DNA of 64,000 nucleotides, taken from assembly GCF_018860425.1 (NCBI RefSeq), contig NZ_JAHKPI010000014.1:868329-932328 (forward strand). Reading direction: 5' to 3'. A program made the position numbers and the translations under genes. Shown piece after piece: positions 26,369 through 34,693 of this stretch; position 1 is the stretch's first letter, and each line of letters opens with the position of its first letter. This DNA comes from Marinobacter sp. F3R08. Its GTDB lineage: Bacteria; Pseudomonadota; Gammaproteobacteria; Pseudomonadales; Oleiphilaceae. The notes under the pieces are model-generated. The model was given only the letters and a program-made list of their open reading frames with translations, was not told where the DNA came from and searched no databases.

Positions 26369-27685
26369 CTAGTCCCCGGCAGGCAGGATTCTTGTGAGGT
26401 AACTGTGCTCCAGGGGCTGCGGGAGATCAGCCGGTTTTGGAATACGAACGATGTGGCCGCTGCCAGGAGCATATTCCATAGACTGGCCATTTCGGTTTTC
26501 CATGATATTGGCCGAGAACCGCAGGTTGCCCGACGGGCTGATCAGTTCCAGTTGATCGCCGGGTGCGAATTTGTTTTTCACGTCGATGGTCAGCCACTGG
26601 TCATTCATATCGGTAATGGTGCCGACAACCTGCTGGGTGCCGAGGAATGAGGAGCCCTGTTCGTAGGATTGGTATTCCTGGGGAACGTGCCGGCGCAGGA
26701 AGCCTTCCGTGTAGCCCCGGTTTGAGAGGGCTTCCAGTTCGTCCATCAGGCCCATGTCGAAGGGCTTGCCTTGCATGGCGTCGTCGATGGCGTGGCGGTA
26801 GATCTGGGTGGTGCGGGCCACGTAATAGGTGCTCTTGGTGCGGCCTTCAATTTTCAGGGAGTGCACCCCGATTCTGGCGAGCTCCGCCACATGTTGAACC
26901 GCTCGCAGATCCTTCGAGTTCATGATGTAGGTGCCGTGCTCGTCCTCGTAAGCAGGAATGAAGCCTCCGGGGCGGTTGGGCTCTTCCAGCAGGATCTCTT
27001 TCGGGGACACTCCCTGTGCCATGCCGCCACTGGTTGCGATCAGATCGCCGGTCTGGTCGTGGCTGTGCTGGACCGGCTGGTAGTTCCAGCGGCAGGCATT
27101 GGTGCAGGCGCCCTGATTGGCGTCCCGATGATTCATATAGCCCGACAGCAGGCATCGGCCGGAGTAGGCCATACAAAGGGCGCCGTGTACGAAGACCTCC
27201 AGTTCCATGTCAGGAACCCGGTCGCGGATCTCGCGAATTTCGTTCAGAGCCAGCTCCCGGGACAGGATCACCCGGCTGATTCCCTGGCGCCGCCAGAACT
27301 CCACGGTGGCCCAGTTAACCGCATTGGCCTGTACCGAGAGATGGATGGGCTGGTCCGGCCACCTTTCCCGTACCAGCATGATCAGGCCGGGATCAGACAT
27401 GATCAGAGCATCGGGCTTGTGTTCCAGTACCGGTGCCAGATCTCTGAGGTAGGAGCGCACTTTGTCGTTGTGAGGTGCTATGTTGGAGACAAGATAGAAC
27501 TGTTTGCCCAGAGCGTGGGCCCGTTCAATACCTGCGCCGAGCGCTGCAACGTCTTTGAAACTGTTGTTCCTTACTCTCAGTGAATAGCGGGGCTGGCCGG
27601 CGTACACCGCATCGGCGCCATAGGCGAAGGCGGTTTCCATGTGTGCTGGGGTGCCCGCAGGGGCAAGCAATTCCGGGGTGTTCAT
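26369..27685 (-). CDS. trhP: tRNA 5-hydroxyuridine synthesis protein TrhP (U32 family, YegQ)
   Basis: A 438-residue U32-family protein. It starts PELLAPAGT and has GADAVYAGQPRYSLRVRNN near 24-42, SDPGLIMLVRERWPD, LSVQANAVNWATVEFWRRQG and the Cys-rich centre GALCMAYSGRCLLSGY ... GACTNACRW, which carries the family's four conserved cysteines. In E. coli YegQ (TrhP) works with prephenate-dependent hydroxylation of U34 in tRNA, an early step of cmo5U formation. It stands alone, divergent from the AraC-type gene. Confidence 0.93.
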   Translation of the reverse strand: MNTPELLAPAGTPAHMETAFAYGADAVYAGQPRYSLRVRNNSFKDVAALGAGIERAHALGKQFYLVSNIAPHNDKVRSYLRDLAPVLEHKPDALIMSDPGLIMLVRERWPDQPIHLSVQANAVNWATVEFWRRQGISRVILSRELALNEIREIRDRVPDMELEVFVHGALCMAYSGRCLLSGYMNHRDANQGACTNACRWNYQPVQHSHDQTGDLIATSGGMAQGVSPKEILLEEPNRPGGFIPAYEDEHGTYIMNSKDLRAVQHVAELARIGVHSLKIEGRTKSTYYVARTTQIYRHAIDDAMQGKPFDMGLMDELEALSNRGYTEGFLRRHVPQEYQSYEQGSSFLGTQQVVGTITDMNDQWLTIDVKNKFAPGDQLELISPSGNLRFSANIMENRNGQSMEYAPGSGHIVRIPKPADLPQPLEHSYLTRILPAGD

Positions 27686-27777
27686 AGTGGCTCCGGGCGA
27701 TTATGACGGCGGGCATTTTGCCGTAGTCGGGCGGGCGCTCCCTTGATCCTGCTCAAAGGTTGTATTGATTATTTTCG

Positions 27778-27793
27778 GCGAACATGTGTACGC
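27778..27793. promoter_or_regulatory. FabR-type operator upstream of the AraC-type gene
   Basis: GCGAACATGTGTACGC is an imperfect palindrome (six of eight base pairs). Its reverse complement, followed by the outer A, reads AGCGTACACATGTTCGC, close to the FabR operators known from E. coli fabA/fabB. It lies 50 bases before the AraC-type gene and 93 bases before trhP on the other side. A more perfect copy is at 33864. Confidence 0.55.
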
Positions 27794-27842
27794 TCACGGT
27801 TCCGGGTTTTCAGACTAACGTGTTGAAAAGGAGGAGTTCCAG

Positions 27843-28202
27843 ATGACATCCAAGCCTCTGACGCCAGAGGTGGCGCGGGCATCGCTGAGTTTGCGGGTCA
27901 GTTCGCTGATCAGTGTGCAGCTTGCTCGTGGCAAGGTTGGTGTGGAAGTCGTGGCGTCGCAGCTGCACATGAGCCGTTACACGCTGCACAAAAAGCTGAA
28001 ACGGGAAGGGCTGACGTTTGCCCGTTTGCTCGAGGATGTGCGTCGCAGGCAGGCGCTTACCTACATGCAGGATAAAACCAAGCCGCTGGTGGAAATTGCC
28101 GAGCAGCTCGGATTTTCGGAGTTGAGCGCATTCAGCCGGGCTTTCAAGCGCTGGATGGGAATATCCCCGGCTGAATATCGCTCTGTCAGGCTGTCCCGAT
28201 AA
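27843..28202 (+). CDS. Stand-alone AraC-type DNA-binding domain protein
   Basis: A 119-residue protein that is little more than the two helix-turn-helix motifs of an AraC regulator: VGVEVVASQLHMSRYTLHKKLKREG (helices near 33-57, quoted by function rather than in one run) and PLVEIAEQLGFSELSAFSRAF near 82-102, with the closing GISPAEYR. No ligand-binding domain is encoded. AAAGGAGG gives a strong ribosome site. The gene ends three bases from the convergent fabB stop. A FabR-type palindrome upstream and fabB-fabA downstream suggest a link to unsaturated fatty acid synthesis, which is inference. Confidence 0.85.
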   Translation: MTSKPLTPEVARASLSLRVSSLISVQLARGKVGVEVVASQLHMSRYTLHKKLKREGLTFARLLEDVRRRQALTYMQDKTKPLVEIAEQLGFSELSAFSRAFKRWMGISPAEYRSVRLSR

Positions 28203-28205
28203 GGT

Positions 28206-29417
28206 TCAGACCTTTTTGAACACCAGTGTGGCGTTGGTGCCGCCAAAGCCGAAGCTGTTGCTCATCACCAGGTCAAGATTCTGATTGTCCATGCGCTCGC
28301 GCACGATCGGATAGCCTTCAGCACCCTCATCGAGGGTCTCGATATTGGCGGACGGCGCAATAAAGCCTTCGCGTTGCATGATCAGGCTGTAGATCGCCTC
28401 GTGCACACCGGCTGCACCCAGAGCATGCCCGCACAGGGGCTTGGTGGAGCTCAGTGGCGGGATCTTGTCGCCAAAGAGGTTTTTCAGTGCTTTCAGTTCG
28501 GTTACGTCACCGGCCGGAGTACTGGTGCCGTGGGTGTTGATGTAGCTGATGTCACCGTCCAGGTTTTTCATGGCCTGCTGCATGCAGCGCACCGCACCTT
28601 CTCCACTCGGGGCGACCATGTCGGCGCCGTCTGAGGTGGCACCGAATCCTACAATCTCAGCCAGAATATTCGCTCCGCGTGCTTCCGCGTGCTCCAGGGC
28701 CTCGAGTGCCAGCACACCACCACCACCGGAAATAACAAAGCCATCCCGGTTCGCATCATAGGTGCGTGAGGCCAGTTCCGGCGTATCGTTGTACTTGGTG
28801 GACAGGGCTCCCATGGCGTCGAACAGCAGGCTCAGGGTCCAGTGAATATCCTCGCCGCCACCGGCAAACATCACATCCTGGCGCCCAAGGGCAATCAGGT
28901 CTGCGGCATGGCCGATGGAGTGCGCGCTGGTGGCGCACGCCGATGTAATGCCGTAGTTGACGCCACGGATACCAAATCCGGTCGCCAGCGAGGCGTTGAT
29001 CGCGCTGCCCATGGTGCGGGGTACGCGATAGGGGCCAACCCGACGGATTCCGCGGTCGCGATGTGTGTCGATGGAGTCGAGCAGTTCAACCGTGGAGGCA
29101 CCGCCCTGGCCGAAAATAATGCCCGTGGTGTCTGCCTTGATGTGCTCGTCGGTCAGCCCGGCCTGCTCAATCGCTTCACGCATTGCCAGATAGGTGTAGC
29201 CGGAAGCCGGGCACATGAAACGCCAGAGTTTCCTGTCAATCAGTTCAGGCAGGTTCAGGTTGATCTGGCCGCACACGTGGCTGCGCAGACCATTGTCCCT
29301 GGCTTCTTCGCTGAAGCCGATGCCAGAACGGGATTCCTTGAGGGATTGGGCAACTTCCTTCTGGTTGGTACCAAGGCTGGAAACAATGCCCATACCGGTG
29401 ATTACAACGCGACGCAT
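28206..29417 (-). CDS. fabB: Beta-ketoacyl-ACP synthase I FabB
   Basis: A 403-residue condensing enzyme. The Cys-His-His triad is visible: [13 protein letters not shown] near 162, [11 protein letters not shown] near 297 and CGHALGAAG near 332, with the Lys of [10 protein letters not shown] beside it. FabB elongates the cis-3-decenoyl intermediate made by FabA, so it is needed for unsaturated fatty acids. It follows fabA by 11 bases, the usual fabA-fabB pair, and that pairing separates it from FabF. Confidence 0.95.
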   Translation of the reverse strand: MRRVVITGMGIVSSLGTNQKEVAQSLKESRSGIGFSEEARDNGLRSHVCGQINLNLPELIDRKLWRFMCPASGYTYLAMREAIEQAGLTDEHIKADTTGIIFGQGGASTVELLDSIDTHRDRGIRRVGPYRVPRTMGSAINASLATGFGIRGVNYGITSACATSAHSIGHAADLIALGRQDVMFAGGGEDIHWTLSLLFDAMGALSTKYNDTPELASRTYDANRDGFVISGGGGVLALEALEHAEARGANILAEIVGFGATSDGADMVAPSGEGAVRCMQQAMKNLDGDISYINTHGTSTPAGDVTELKALKNLFGDKIPPLSSTKPLCGHALGAAGVHEAIYSLIMQREGFIAPSANIETLDEGAEGYPIVRERMDNQNLDLVMSNSFGFGGTNATLVFKKV

Positions 29418-29428
29418 CCTGTTAACTC

Positions 29429-29938
29429 CTAAAAATCATCGGTCGAGGTGAACATGCCGACCCGCAGGTCTTTGGCAGTGTAGATTTCCCGGCCGTCTAC
29501 TTCCATCCGGCCATCTGCGATTGCCATGGTCAACTTGCGCCTGATCACACGCTTGAGATCGAGGCGATAGGTGACTTTCTTGGCCGTTGGCAACACCTGG
29601 CCAGTAAATTTGACTTCACCTGCGCCCAGTGCGCGCCCCTTGCCTTCGCCACCACCCCAGGCCAGGAAGAAGCCGACCAGCTGCCACATGGCATCCAGAC
29701 CCAGGCACCCGGGCATTACCGGATCATCGACAAAGTGAACCTTGAAGAACCAGAGGTCCGGGTTGATGTCTAGCTCGGCTACCAGGCTGCCCTTGCCGAA
29801 CAGGCCGTCGTCATCTGCGATGTGCGTGACGCGGTCAAACATCAGCATCTCGTTGATGGGCAGACGCATGGAGCCAGGGAAGAGCTCGCCGTGGCCACAT
29901 TTGATCAGGTCTTCTTTATCAAAATGATCCGGGTTCAT
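29429..29938 (-). CDS. fabA: 3-hydroxydecanoyl-ACP dehydratase/isomerase FabA
   Basis: A 169-residue hot-dog-fold enzyme that dehydrates 3-hydroxydecanoyl-ACP and isomerises the product to cis-3-decenoyl-ACP, the branch point to unsaturated fatty acids. The active-site His lies in [20 protein letters not shown] near 68 and the Asp in LGLDAMWQ near 82. First gene of fabA-fabB. I did not find a FabR-type palindrome in the 110 bases upstream, although two occur elsewhere in the window. Confidence 0.96.
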   Translation of the reverse strand: MNPDHFDKEDLIKCGHGELFPGSMRLPINEMLMFDRVTHIADDDGLFGKGSLVAELDINPDLWFFKVHFVDDPVMPGCLGLDAMWQLVGFFLAWGGGEGKGRALGAGEVKFTGQVLPTAKKVTYRLDLKRVIRRKLTMAIADGRMEVDGREIYTAKDLRVGMFTSTDDF

Positions 29939-30049
29939 AGTGCCAGTTTCTCTGTTACAAAATGGTTTTCTTATACTGTAGCTCGAATTTGGCGAGGGGC
30001 TATTGACCTTTAGTGGATGATTGCAGTTTCGGATTGCCCTGATTTCATC

Positions 30050-31234
30050 TCAGCCTTCCCGGCCATCCGGTCTGGGGCTGGCCAGAATCCCCGTATAGCG
30101 ATAGAGGAACATCCCGAAGGCAAACATCCAGAGCAGCGCGCTGCTGCCGATTCCGGAATGCCAGGGGATGACCTCAAAGGCAGTCAGCACCCGGACAAGC
30201 GCCGCCAGGTGAATCGCAAAGAATGCCAGCACCATGCCCTTTGGCAACACCAGTGGTCTGCCGGTATGGCCAAGAGATACCCGGGCGATGACTCCGAGAA
30301 TAAGGCATGCCACAGCTCCGGTTCCGGCGGCGTGACTCCAGGCATTGGATGGCCAGCCTCCGAGCAATGTCCCTGCCAGAAGGAACAGTGCCACCGGCAC
30401 CCAGAGTATGGACAGGTGCAGAATCCAGAGCAGCGGTTCCTTGCGCAGGAGCCATCCCTTCCAGCCTGCAAGCCGCACCAGCATAAGCATGCCGGCAATC
30501 AGGGCCAGTACACCGGTAACGGTTTGCCAGCCGGTGACCAGTGAGACCATGAGCAGGATAAGGCTGAATACGCTTGCAAGGTCCAGTGCCGGGACCACGC
30601 TCACAGCGGCACTGTCCTGCCCATGTTGGCGCAGCCATCCGCTGGAAAACGCCGGCGTGATGCGGCCACCGATAACGCTGATCAGTGCCATGGCCATAAT
30701 CAGAGCACCGTAGCTGAAGGCCATGTCGAGCTGCGTTACAAAGCCGATCTGCATCAACCAGAGCAGGCCGAGGACTACCATGATCATCAGCTGCCGTTTT
30801 TGCCGGGCATGCCAGATTCGCCAGCCGGCATCCACCATGATCAGGGGCAGGAAGGCGAGATTCACAGCCTGTACCAGCCAGTAGGGCAGGTCCGCCCCGG
30901 TTGCCAGTAACAGACGACCGGCCAGCCATACTCCCCAGAGCATCACTAACTTCAATCCGTGGGTACGCTCTGTCTGGGTCCACACGCAAACTGCGGTCAA
31001 CAGGAACCCCGCTATGGCCGCGGAGAGGAAGCCGAAAAGCATCTCATGCTGGTGCCAGAACAACCCAGGCATAGCCAGGGGCAGACCAATAACACCATTC
31101 ACCTGCATCACCCACAACGGGATAACGGATAGTCCAAGCAGAGTCATCGAAAGGAAAAATACCCGGAACGGATAGCCGAACAGCTGGTGGATGCGGGCAG
31201 TGCCGGGTTTGCTGGCTGAGTGAGTGGCCTGCAT
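30050..31234 (-). CDS. nnrS: NnrS family haem- and copper-containing membrane protein
   Basis: A 394-residue integral membrane protein with about twelve spans. It has the NnrS signatures YPFRVFFL near 22, WHQHEMLFGF near 60 with the conserved His pair, and GRITPAFSSGWLR near 190. NnrS proteins protect cells against nitric oxide and accompany denitrification; their chemistry is not settled. I chose the ATG at 31234 (MQATHS) because GGAG lies eight bases upstream. An NsrR-like operator 16 bases upstream and an nsrR gene in the same window point to nitric oxide control. Confidence 0.9.
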   Translation of the reverse strand: MQATHSASKPGTARIHQLFGYPFRVFFLSMTLLGLSVIPLWVMQVNGVIGLPLAMPGLFWHQHEMLFGFLSAAIAGFLLTAVCVWTQTERTHGLKLVMLWGVWLAGRLLLATGADLPYWLVQAVNLAFLPLIMVDAGWRIWHARQKRQLMIMVVLGLLWLMQIGFVTQLDMAFSYGALIMAMALISVIGGRITPAFSSGWLRQHGQDSAAVSVVPALDLASVFSLILLMVSLVTGWQTVTGVLALIAGMLMLVRLAGWKGWLLRKEPLLWILHLSILWVPVALFLLAGTLLGGWPSNAWSHAAGTGAVACLILGVIARVSLGHTGRPLVLPKGMVLAFFAIHLAALVRVLTAFEVIPWHSGIGSSALLWMFAFGMFLYRYTGILASPRPDGREG

Positions 31235-31249
31235 GATCATCTCCGATAA

Positions 31250-31272
31250 TAGATGTAAACTAAGTACATGTT
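31250..31272. promoter_or_regulatory. NsrR-type operator upstream of nnrS
   Basis: The 23 bases include ATGTA, seven spacer bases and TACAT, the spacing of the NsrR consensus (AAGATGYATTTRAAATRCATCTT). About 16 of 23 positions match. It is just upstream of nnrS, a common NsrR target, and could also affect the divergent SirB2-like gene. Confidence 0.65.
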
Positions 31273-31360
31273 ATATCCGGAAGGCAAAAAAGACCATACC
31301 CGGTTGGGGGTATCTTTGCGTACAATGCCACTATCGCTTTGATTCAAAACAGGATGATCT

Positions 31361-31735
31361 ATGAGTGCCTACCTGATTCTCAAGCACCTGCACATGACCA
31401 CGGCCTACCTGACCGTTGTGCTTTTCGCCCTGCGTCTGCTGCTGGATGCCGTAGGTAAGCCTGGTTGGCGGGCAACACCGCTGCGCTGGATTCCGCACGC
31501 GAACGATACCGTGTTGCTGGCGGCAGCCATCAGCCTGGTGTTTGTAACGCCCTGGATGTCCTTCGTCCATGGTTGGCTGACAGCAAAGATCGTTCTGTTG
31601 ATCGGCTACATTATCGCCGGGCTGTTTGCGCTCAGAACCACACTGAGTGTGCCAAAGAGGGCGGTGGCCGCTGTGCTTGCGCTTGTGCAGATTACCGCCA
31701 TATTCCATCTGGCCATGACCAAGCCGGTTTTCTAG
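31361..31735 (+). CDS. SirB2 family membrane protein
   Basis: A 124-residue protein with four predicted membrane helices and the SirB2 hallmarks: YLILKHLHMTTAYLTVVLF at the start, RWIPHANDTVLL near 43 and LTAKIVLLIGYIIAG near 73. The His residues in helices one and two and the overall layout resemble small haem-linked membrane proteins, but no function is established for the family. It is divergent from nnrS and converges on the ion channel. Confidence 0.85.
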   Translation: MSAYLILKHLHMTTAYLTVVLFALRLLLDAVGKPGWRATPLRWIPHANDTVLLAAAISLVFVTPWMSFVHGWLTAKIVLLIGYIIAGLFALRTTLSVPKRAVAAVLALVQITAIFHLAMTKPVF

Positions 31736-31753
31736 AACCCCGGCCTCCGGAAC

Positions 31754-32581
31754 CTACTCCCGGTTCTTTCCGGCAACCTGCCTTGTCAGCTCCGCCAGTT
31801 GTGCCTGGACGGCCTGGAGCTGGCGGGCAATTTCGTCCCGTTCGTCGTGAGCGGCCTGGGCCTGTTTGGCGTTCTGCTCCTCGCTCATGACTTCCAGAAT
31901 TGCCCCGATCATCATGTTGAGAAACACAAAAGCGGTCAGGAAAATGAACGTCAGGTAGTACAGCCAGCTCAGCGGGTACTGCTCCATGGTGGCGTACATC
32001 ACGTCTGTCCAGTCTTCAAAGGTGGCCACCCGGAACAGGGTGAGCATGGCAATGGCCACATCGCCCCAGAGCTCTTCATCCACCCGGGCGAAGAACATCG
32101 AACCCATGGCGGCGTATATGTAGAAAATGATAAACATCAGCAGGGCGATATAGCCCATGCGCGGAATGGCTTTCAACAGCGAGTTGATCAGAAACCGAAG
32201 CTCCGGCACCACCGACACCAGACGCAAAACCCGGAACACCCGCAAGAGACGCCCTAACAGCACCGCTTCAGAATTATCCAGAGGGATCAGGCTGCCGATC
32301 ACCACCAGGGTGTCGAACAGGTTCCAGCCGTCAAACAGAAAACGCTTCTTGTTGGCGCATACGCCAAACCGGAACAGGATTTCCACCAGGAAGAACAGCG
32401 TGATGGCATTGTCCATGGCGATGAGCGTCTGTTCCACCAGCGGTGGCAGATCATAGGTCTTGGCGCCGATGGTCAGTGCCGACAGGATGATGATGCTGAT
32501 GACGGCACCCTGAAAAACCTTGCTGGCCTCTATGCGACGGAGTTTTTCGAAACCGGAGGCGGGGCTTATTTCGGACGACAT
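31754..32581 (-). CDS. Voltage-gated-type ion channel (BacNav family) with Cav-like filter
   Basis: A 275-residue six-helix channel subunit, expected to work as a tetramer. S1-S3 span about 25-115. S4 carries Arg residues at every third position (GRLLRVFRVLRLVSVVPELR), so a voltage sensor is likely. The pore loop reads TFEDWTD near 195, where known bacterial sodium channels have T-L-E-S-W-S/A. Asp at the positions after Glu and after Trp-Thr resembles engineered Ca-selective channels and eukaryotic Cav repeats. S6 (AFVFLNMMIGAILEVM) leads into a C-terminal coiled coil rich in Gln and Ala. Confidence 0.9.
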   Translation of the reverse strand: MSSEISPASGFEKLRRIEASKVFQGAVISIIILSALTIGAKTYDLPPLVEQTLIAMDNAITLFFLVEILFRFGVCANKKRFLFDGWNLFDTLVVIGSLIPLDNSEAVLLGRLLRVFRVLRLVSVVPELRFLINSLLKAIPRMGYIALLMFIIFYIYAAMGSMFFARVDEELWGDVAIAMLTLFRVATFEDWTDVMYATMEQYPLSWLYYLTFIFLTAFVFLNMMIGAILEVMSEEQNAKQAQAAHDERDEIARQLQAVQAQLAELTRQVAGKNRE

Positions 32582-32650
32582 GATGAACTACGGCTCCAGA
32601 TGATTCGGGGAAGTGCCGAATTCTAAAGGGCGGTGAACGAATTGGATAGC

Positions 32651-33115
32651 CTAAGCCGGTTGAACCTGGTGCAGGATGATCTGCCACTGCTCTTCACCGA
32701 CGGGCATGACGGAAAGCCGGCTTCCCTTCTTCACCAACGGCAGGTCAGAGAGCCCGGGTATTGATTTCAGTTCATCCAGGGGGATCAGTCTTGGCAGGGT
32801 ACAGACATACTTCATGTCGACGGCCTGCCAGCGGGGTTTCTCCGCAGAGCTCCTGCTGTCGAAGTACGGTGATTGCGGATCAAACTGGGTCGGGTCGGGA
32901 TAGTGGCTGCGAACAATCTTTACAATGCCTGCAATCCCGATGTGCTTGCAGCTGGAGTGGTAGAGAAAAACCTCATCTCCCTCTTCCATGCGGGCCAGAA
33001 AATTCCGGGCCTGATAATTCCGTACACCGTCCCAGGGGATCACTCCGCCCGGTGCCGCGACAAAATCATCAATACCGCACTCAGAAGGTTCTGATTTTAC
33101 GAGCCATTTGGCCAT
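32651..33115 (-). CDS. EVE domain-containing protein
   Basis: A 154-residue single EVE (PUA-like) domain: WLVKSEPSE at the start, WDGVRNYQARNFLARM near 30, VFLYHSSCKHIGIAGI near 50-65 and the closing PLVKKGSRLSVMPV. EVE domains bind modified bases in DNA or RNA through a hydrophobic cage; the target here is unknown. The start at 33115 has GGAG seven bases upstream; a longer frame to 33205 would overlap the upstream gene without a ribosome site. Confidence 0.9.
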   Translation of the reverse strand: MAKWLVKSEPSECGIDDFVAAPGGVIPWDGVRNYQARNFLARMEEGDEVFLYHSSCKHIGIAGIVKIVRSHYPDPTQFDPQSPYFDSRSSAEKPRWQAVDMKYVCTLPRLIPLDELKSIPGLSDLPLVKKGSRLSVMPVGEEQWQIILHQVQPA

Positions 33116-33156
33116 TGCTTTCTCCGGTGTTGGTGCCGATGGAAGTGGCCTTCCGG

Positions 33157-33822
33157 TCAGGCCGTATAGGGCAGAACCCCAAAGTAGATTGCGCTGAAGT
33201 GGCAAGCACTGCCGCCAATGACAAACAAATGCCAGATCGCATGCATATAGGGGATGCGGTCTGCCAGGTAGAAGGCAACTCCGGCGGTATATACGATGCC
33301 GCCGGCAATCGTGAGGTTGAGCGCCGTTTCACTCAGGTTGGCCACCAGGTCTGAGGAGGCGAATGTAATCAGCCAGCCCATGGCCACGTATATGCCGACT
33401 CGGGCGAGCTTGAAGCGGTTCTTGAAAATGACCTTCAGCACCACGCCGGTTATGGCCAGAGACCAGATCACCGCGAACAGTGTCCAGCCTACGGTGCCCC
33501 GCATGTTGACGAGCAGGAACGGCGTGTAGGTTCCGGCAATCAGCAGAAAGATTGCGCAATGATCAAGGGTTTTGAACGCGCTCTTCAATTCTGGCCTTCG
33601 TGCGCTGTGATACAGGGCGGAAGCCAGGTAGAGCAGGATCAGCGAAGCGCCGAAAATGCTGAAACTGATCAGTTTCCAGGTATCTCCAATTTCGCTGGCA
33701 CCGGCAATCAGTGCCACGGTGCCAATGATGCTGAGTACGGCTCCCAACCCATGGGTAGCAGTGTTCAGCCATTCCTCGGTGCGGTGATGAATATTGTGGG
33801 CCGGGGGTTGAGCGGTTGTCAT
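33157..33822 (-). CDS. Haemolysin III / YqfA family membrane protein
   Basis: A 221-residue seven-helix protein of the haemolysin III (PAQR-related) family: EEWLNTATHGLGAVLSIIG near 16-34, SALYHSARRPELK with the conserved Ser and His near 80, LDHCAIFLLIAGTYTPFLL near 96 and HAIWHLFVIGGSACHFSAIY near the end. The conserved His and Asp suggest a metal-dependent amidohydrolase-like centre. It is probably not a toxin. The start at 33822 has GGAAGG eight bases upstream. A perfect FabR-type palindrome lies in its promoter, as reported for E. coli yqfA, which suggests a lipid-related role. Confidence 0.88.
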   Translation of the reverse strand: MTTAQPPAHNIHHRTEEWLNTATHGLGAVLSIIGTVALIAGASEIGDTWKLISFSIFGASLILLYLASALYHSARRPELKSAFKTLDHCAIFLLIAGTYTPFLLVNMRGTVGWTLFAVIWSLAITGVVLKVIFKNRFKLARVGIYVAMGWLITFASSDLVANLSETALNLTIAGGIVYTAGVAFYLADRIPYMHAIWHLFVIGGSACHFSAIYFGVLPYTA

Positions 33823-33852
33823 TGAAGGGCCTTCCGAATAAGTCATGGCTCT

Positions 33853-33888
33853 AAAATACTTGAGCGTACACGTGTACGCAATAGTCGG
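33853..33888 (-). promoter_or_regulatory. Likely promoter of the haemolysin III gene
   Basis: On the minus strand TTGCGT (-35-like) and TATTTT (-10-like, 33858 to 33853) are separated by 17 bases. The FabR-type palindrome fills the spacer. Both hexamers are weak matches, so the call rests mainly on position. Confidence 0.4.
33864..33879. promoter_or_regulatory. Perfect FabR-type palindrome upstream of haemolysin III
   Basis: GCGTACACGTGTACGC is a perfect 16-base palindrome with the GCGTACA...TGTACGC form of FabR operators. It lies 42 bases before the start codon, within the probable promoter. Confidence 0.7.
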
Positions 33889-34011
33889 GGTGGAGGCCCT
33901 GTGAACCTGTTCAGAAAAACTGAATGACCTGCCGAAAAACTTCCGATTTCTCCCAAGTCTGTCGCTGGATAACCTTTCGCCATCTGATCAATAACGAAGG
34001 AGATTCTTCCA

Positions 34012-34611
34012 ATGGCAAAGGTACTCGTATTGTATTACTCCATGTACGGTCATATTGAAACCATGGCTAATACAATTGCAGAAGGCATCAAAGGTGTCGA
34101 TGGCGCTGACGTCACCATCAAGCGCGTTCCGGAAACCATGGCCGATCAGGCGTTTCTGAGCGCCGGAGGCAAGGCAGATCAGGGCGCGCCCCTAGCTGAT
34201 CCGAAAGAACTGGCGGATTACGATGCGATTATTTTCGGCACGCCGACCCGATTCGGGAATATGGCGGGCCAGATGCGTACTTTCCTGGACCAGACCGGCG
34301 GGCTTTGGGCTGGTGGCAAGTTGCATGGCAAGGTAGCCAGTGTCTTTACGTCCACAGGCACCGGTGGCGGCCAGGAGCACACCATCAGCTCATTCTGGAC
34401 CACTCTGGCTCACCACGGCATGGTGATTGTGCCTCTGGGCTACGGCATACCGGAATTTTTCGATATCTCGGAAGTTAACGGCGGCACACCTTACGGGGCT
34501 TCCACCATCGCGGGTGGGGACGGTTCACGCGAGCCCAGTGAGAAAGAGCTGGCGATTGCGCGTTACCAGGGCAAACATGTTGCGGAGCTGGCAGTGAAAC
34601 TGCACGGATAA
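34012..34611 (+). CDS. wrbA: NAD(P)H:quinone oxidoreductase, WrbA type
   Basis: A 199-residue flavodoxin-like enzyme that reduces quinones by two electrons. It has the FMN loop [12 protein letters not shown] near 8-19, [21 protein letters not shown] near 77-97 and [11 protein letters not shown] near 114, the three classic WrbA segments. AAGGAG precedes the ATG. A strong intrinsic terminator follows. It stands alone between the haemolysin III and Crp/Fnr genes. Confidence 0.95.
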   Translation: MAKVLVLYYSMYGHIETMANTIAEGIKGVDGADVTIKRVPETMADQAFLSAGGKADQGAPLADPKELADYDAIIFGTPTRFGNMAGQMRTFLDQTGGLWAGGKLHGKVASVFTSTGTGGGQEHTISSFWTTLAHHGMVIVPLGYGIPEFFDISEVNGGTPYGASTIAGGDGSREPSEKELAIARYQGKHVAELAVKLHG

Positions 34612-34646
34612 ACGCTGGTTTTTGAGCAAGTATTGAGCGTCTTTCA

Positions 34647-34677
34647 GGGCAGCAGGCGAACGGCTGCTGCCCTTTTT
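34647..34677 (+). terminator. Rho-independent terminator of wrbA
   Basis: GGGCAGCAG and CTGCTGCCC pair perfectly around an eight-base loop and run into TTTTT, 36 bases after the wrbA stop. It separates wrbA from the convergent Crp/Fnr gene. Confidence 0.9.
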
Positions 34678-34693
34678 CATGCGATGCGGAAGC

